Positions 13,153 to 14,556 of a DNA stretch of 14,556 nucleotides are shown one piece after another (position 1 is the stretch's first letter; each line of letters starts with the position of its first letter). The stretch comes from JBHJGM01 sp964405825. GTDB lineage: Bacteria; Verrucomicrobiota; Verrucomicrobiia; Opitutales; JBHJGM01. The notes beneath the pieces were generated by a model, which was given only the letters and a program-made list of their open reading frames with translations, had not been told where the DNA came from and did not search any database. Made by a program: the position numbers and the translations under genes. The DNA lies in assembly GCA_964405825.1 (NCBI GenBank), contig CAYOPI010000076.1:1-14556 (forward strand), given 5' to 3'.

Positions 13153-14031
13153 CTAGCTGCGACGAAGGCGGCGTACACCGATGAGAGCCAGGGCCAGCAT
13201 GCCCATGAGCGCTGCCACAGAACCAGGCTCTGGCACCAGGTCACCGGTGATGATGACGTTGTCGATGACCAGGTTTCCAATGGTACCGTCCGGCAGATCG
13301 TTACTGAAGTTCATCCGGAAGGTCACCTCATCCGCCGCCGTACCCAGCGCGGCCAGGTCGGTCGAGGTCACGCTGAAAACAGTCTCGGTGCCGGTGACCA
13401 GGAAGGAACGCACCGTCTGAAAGCTGCCGTCGCCCACGCGGAACTCGATATCCATCGTGTAGTCGGCCGCATTGTCGACGACCGCGGCGAACTGAAAGCC
13501 CCAGTTGGTGTGGGCACCTTCCCCGCCGTTGGTCGGCGTAGCGGTAAAATCGAAGGTCCCGGTGCCGCCACCGAAGGTCGGGCTCATTGCCAGGTTGGAT
13601 GCGAAGGCCTGACCGTCGCTGATCAGCGTGGTGATCTGGTTTGGGTCAAAGGTCAGGAACGCCGGGTTGGGGCGGTCGCCGATGTTGTCCAGCAACCCGA
13701 CCGTCAACGAGGGAGACACCGGCACGAAGTCCAACTGCACGCTCGGGTCGGTCGGGCTGCCGGGCAAGCCATTGCCCGTCCAGGTGCCGAAAGGATTGGC
13801 ATCTGCGCCCGCCCCGTCACCCGGAGCAAAGTCCGAGAAGTTGGCCGCCAGGGTGTTCGTGGCATTCGGGAAACCGCCGGAGACGGTGTTGTTGGAGCCG
13901 GCACTGCCAAACTGGGAGAACTCCCAGCCCGAGATGATGGTGGTACTCGAAAGGTCGAGCTGACCAAAGAGCGGAGCGGCCAAAGCCGTGGCGCCGATGA
14001 GGGCAAAGCAGGAACGCATGGGTTTGTACAT
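13153..14031 (-). CDS. PEP-CTERM sorting-domain surface protein
   Basis: A 292-aa exported protein. The start is ATG at 14031; a second ATG at 14019 would remove four residues and still leave the signal peptide (FALIGATALAAPLFG). The body is rich in Gly, Thr, Asn, Ser and Asp, poor in Lys, and has beta-strand patterns typical of extracellular domains. The C-terminus from about residue 266 is a canonical PEP-CTERM tail: VPEPGSVAALMG, a hydrophobic helix (MLALALIGV) and a basic RRLRRS end. Exosortase recognises and removes such tails during export of surface or matrix proteins. No enzymatic motif was seen. The gene is a single unit with its own terminator and a long pyrimidine-rich 5' region. 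Very likely an exosortase substrate; the exosortase is not in this window. Confidence 0.93.
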   Translation of the reverse strand: MYKPMRSCFALIGATALAAPLFGQLDLSSTTIISGWEFSQFGSAGSNNTVSGGFPNATNTLAANFSDFAPGDGAGADANPFGTWTGNGLPGSPTDPSVQLDFVPVSPSLTVGLLDNIGDRPNPAFLTFDPNQITTLISDGQAFASNLAMSPTFGGGTGTFDFTATPTNGGEGAHTNWGFQFAAVVDNAADYTMDIEFRVGDGSFQTVRSFLVTGTETVFSVTSTDLAALGTAADEVTFRMNFSNDLPDGTIGNLVIDNVIITGDLVPEPGSVAALMGMLALALIGVRRLRRS

Positions 14032-14188
14032 GGTAAGGTGGAACTGCAGGTAGCGTCGCCGTCCAATCGACGGAATGAGAGGTGAGTTAACCGTTGGGAA
14101 GACGGGAGGAGGGCAGCGCTGGAGGTGAAAAGGGAGGAAAGGAAGTCAGGACAAGACGGAAGAAAAGACTACCGGGAACCCTAGGACA
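14032..14188 (-). other. Long pyrimidine-rich 5' leader of the PEP-CTERM gene
   Basis: No gene was seen here. If the promoter at 14189-14231 is used, this is an approximately 150-base untranslated leader. From about 14096 to 14169 one strand is almost all purine (for example GGGAGGAAAGGAAG at 14132-14145), so the RNA would be C/U-rich there. No Shine-Dalgarno sequence lies before the ATG. Confidence 0.4.
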
Positions 14189-14231
14189 ATAGTAAACTGG
14201 GTAGTGACCGTCCATTGACCTTCTCTTGACG
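14189..14231 (-). promoter_or_regulatory. Candidate promoter with three 11-bp-spaced TGAC/GTCA repeats
   Basis: Read on the plus strand, TGAC occurs at 14205, 14216 and 14227, exactly 11 bases apart. On the minus strand this is CGTCA-N6-GGTCA-N6-GGTCA. A -10-like TACTAT (14194-14189 on the minus strand) begins 10 bases after the last GTCA, and no proper -35 box is present. Direct repeats with an 11-base period replacing the -35 are the layout of PhoB/OmpR-type activator sites. Confidence 0.4.
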
Positions 14232-14385
14232 TTTTTTAAGGGATTCCCCCAGGCACTCCAGCAGGGCGCACCCCAGCTCGTCTATGGGATCATGAACTCC
14301 AGGCCTGCCCTCATGACGTCGGCCGGCGTGTATCATCAAGTAATCCACACAAGGGCTGAGCCGTTGACTCCGGAGATCTCGCCAC
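14232..14385. other. Intergenic stretch with no recognised gene
   Basis: Between the second PEP-CTERM terminator and the TGAC repeats. A minus-strand open frame crosses it (14336 to 14181, 51 aa from an ATG) but has no start signal, overlaps the proposed promoter and matches no family I know. Nothing else was seen. Confidence 0.4.
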
Positions 14386-14415
14386 AAAAAAAGAGGCGCT
14401 CCGCAGTGGAGCGCC
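14386..14415 (-). terminator. Intrinsic terminator of the partial PEP-CTERM gene
   Basis: A perfect 8-base stem, GGCGCTCC (14395-14402) and GGAGCGCC (14408-14415), with a 5-base loop. On the minus strand it is followed by TCTTTTTTTG. It lies about 50 bases after the stop of the gene at the window edge. Confidence 0.88.
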
Positions 14416-14463
14416 CCTTTGAAGAAGTGTGTGTCGCTTGCGCCTCGATAACCGACCGGCCAA

Positions 14464-14556
14464 TTAGGCGCGGCGGAGACGACGACGCAGGATGGCAAGA
14501 CCCAGGGCCAGACCGCCGAAGATGGCAGCGTAGGTCGAGGGCTCCGGCACGAAGGT
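14464..14556 (-). CDS. C-terminal end of a second PEP-CTERM protein (partial)
   Basis: The last 30 codons of a minus-strand gene that begins outside the window; the stop is TAA at 14464-14466. The residues read TFVPEPSTYAAIFGG, then a short hydrophobic helix (LALGLAIL) and an Arg-rich end (RRRLRRA). This is a textbook PEP-CTERM sorting tail of the kind common in Opitutae. It has its own terminator 50 bases downstream, so it is a separate transcription unit from the PEP-CTERM gene at 13153-14031. The rest of the protein, and hence its function, cannot be judged. Confidence 0.9.
   Translation of the reverse strand, partial: TFVPEPSTYAAIFGGLALGLAILRRRLRRA

Noticed and set aside
14181..14498. 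Minus-strand open frame of 105 aa between the two PEP-CTERM genes
   Set aside because: It runs through the strong terminator at 14386-14415 and overlaps the tail of the partial PEP-CTERM gene in another frame. The shorter version from 14336 has no start signal and no family match. A decayed gene fragment cannot be ruled out.

Overview
The window is about 14.5 kb of mostly GC-rich DNA, probably from a member of Verrucomicrobiota, and likely of its class Opitutae. This assignment is inference. It rests on two PEP-CTERM proteins (one ends in a VPEPSTYAAI-type tail), on RHS repeat proteins with an FRYRDLEAG / DPLGFVDGPNVY core end, and on high-GC coding DNA. No rRNA, tRNA, CRISPR array or insertion sequence was seen.

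Left arm (1-2547, minus strand): a degenerate RHS locus. Two copies of the end of an RHS core are joined to unrelated, more AT-rich C-terminal tips. A small tetratricopeptide-type gene lies between them, where an immunity gene would be expected. Both core copies carry the same in-frame TAG at the same codon. The arrangement looks like a set of orphan RHS tips with no intact parent gene in view.

Centre (2549-8149, plus strand): a six-gene set. It contains a small secreted Cys-rich protein with a promoter so close to its ATG that the mRNA may be leaderless, a HlyD/MacA-type adaptor, a MacB/LolD-type ABC ATPase, two FtsX-type permeases and a Cys-rich lipoprotein of likely OB-fold. The tight spacing and the two exported Cys-rich proteins suggest a tripartite exporter acting on, or sensing, a metal or thiol ligand. 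No outer-membrane channel is encoded here. It is followed by a zinc-independent quinone-reductase-like MDR enzyme (8189-9148) and a PA0069-type radical SAM protein (9198-10277). The radical SAM gene is preceded by a perfect inverted repeat that resembles the Gram-positive-type LexA box.

Right arm (10287-14556, minus strand): a three-gene operon with ATGA overlaps. It encodes an AlgB/NtrC-type sigma54 activator, a histidine kinase whose phospho-acceptor His is intact but whose ATP-binding motifs are all altered, and a 63-aa membrane protein. Upstream on the same strand lie a PEP-CTERM protein with its own terminator and a promoter containing three TGAC repeats spaced 11 bp apart. The tail of a second PEP-CTERM gene, with its terminator, lies at the window edge. 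The regulator may control the exosortase-sorted surface proteins beside it, but no convincing sigma54 promoter was seen in front of them.
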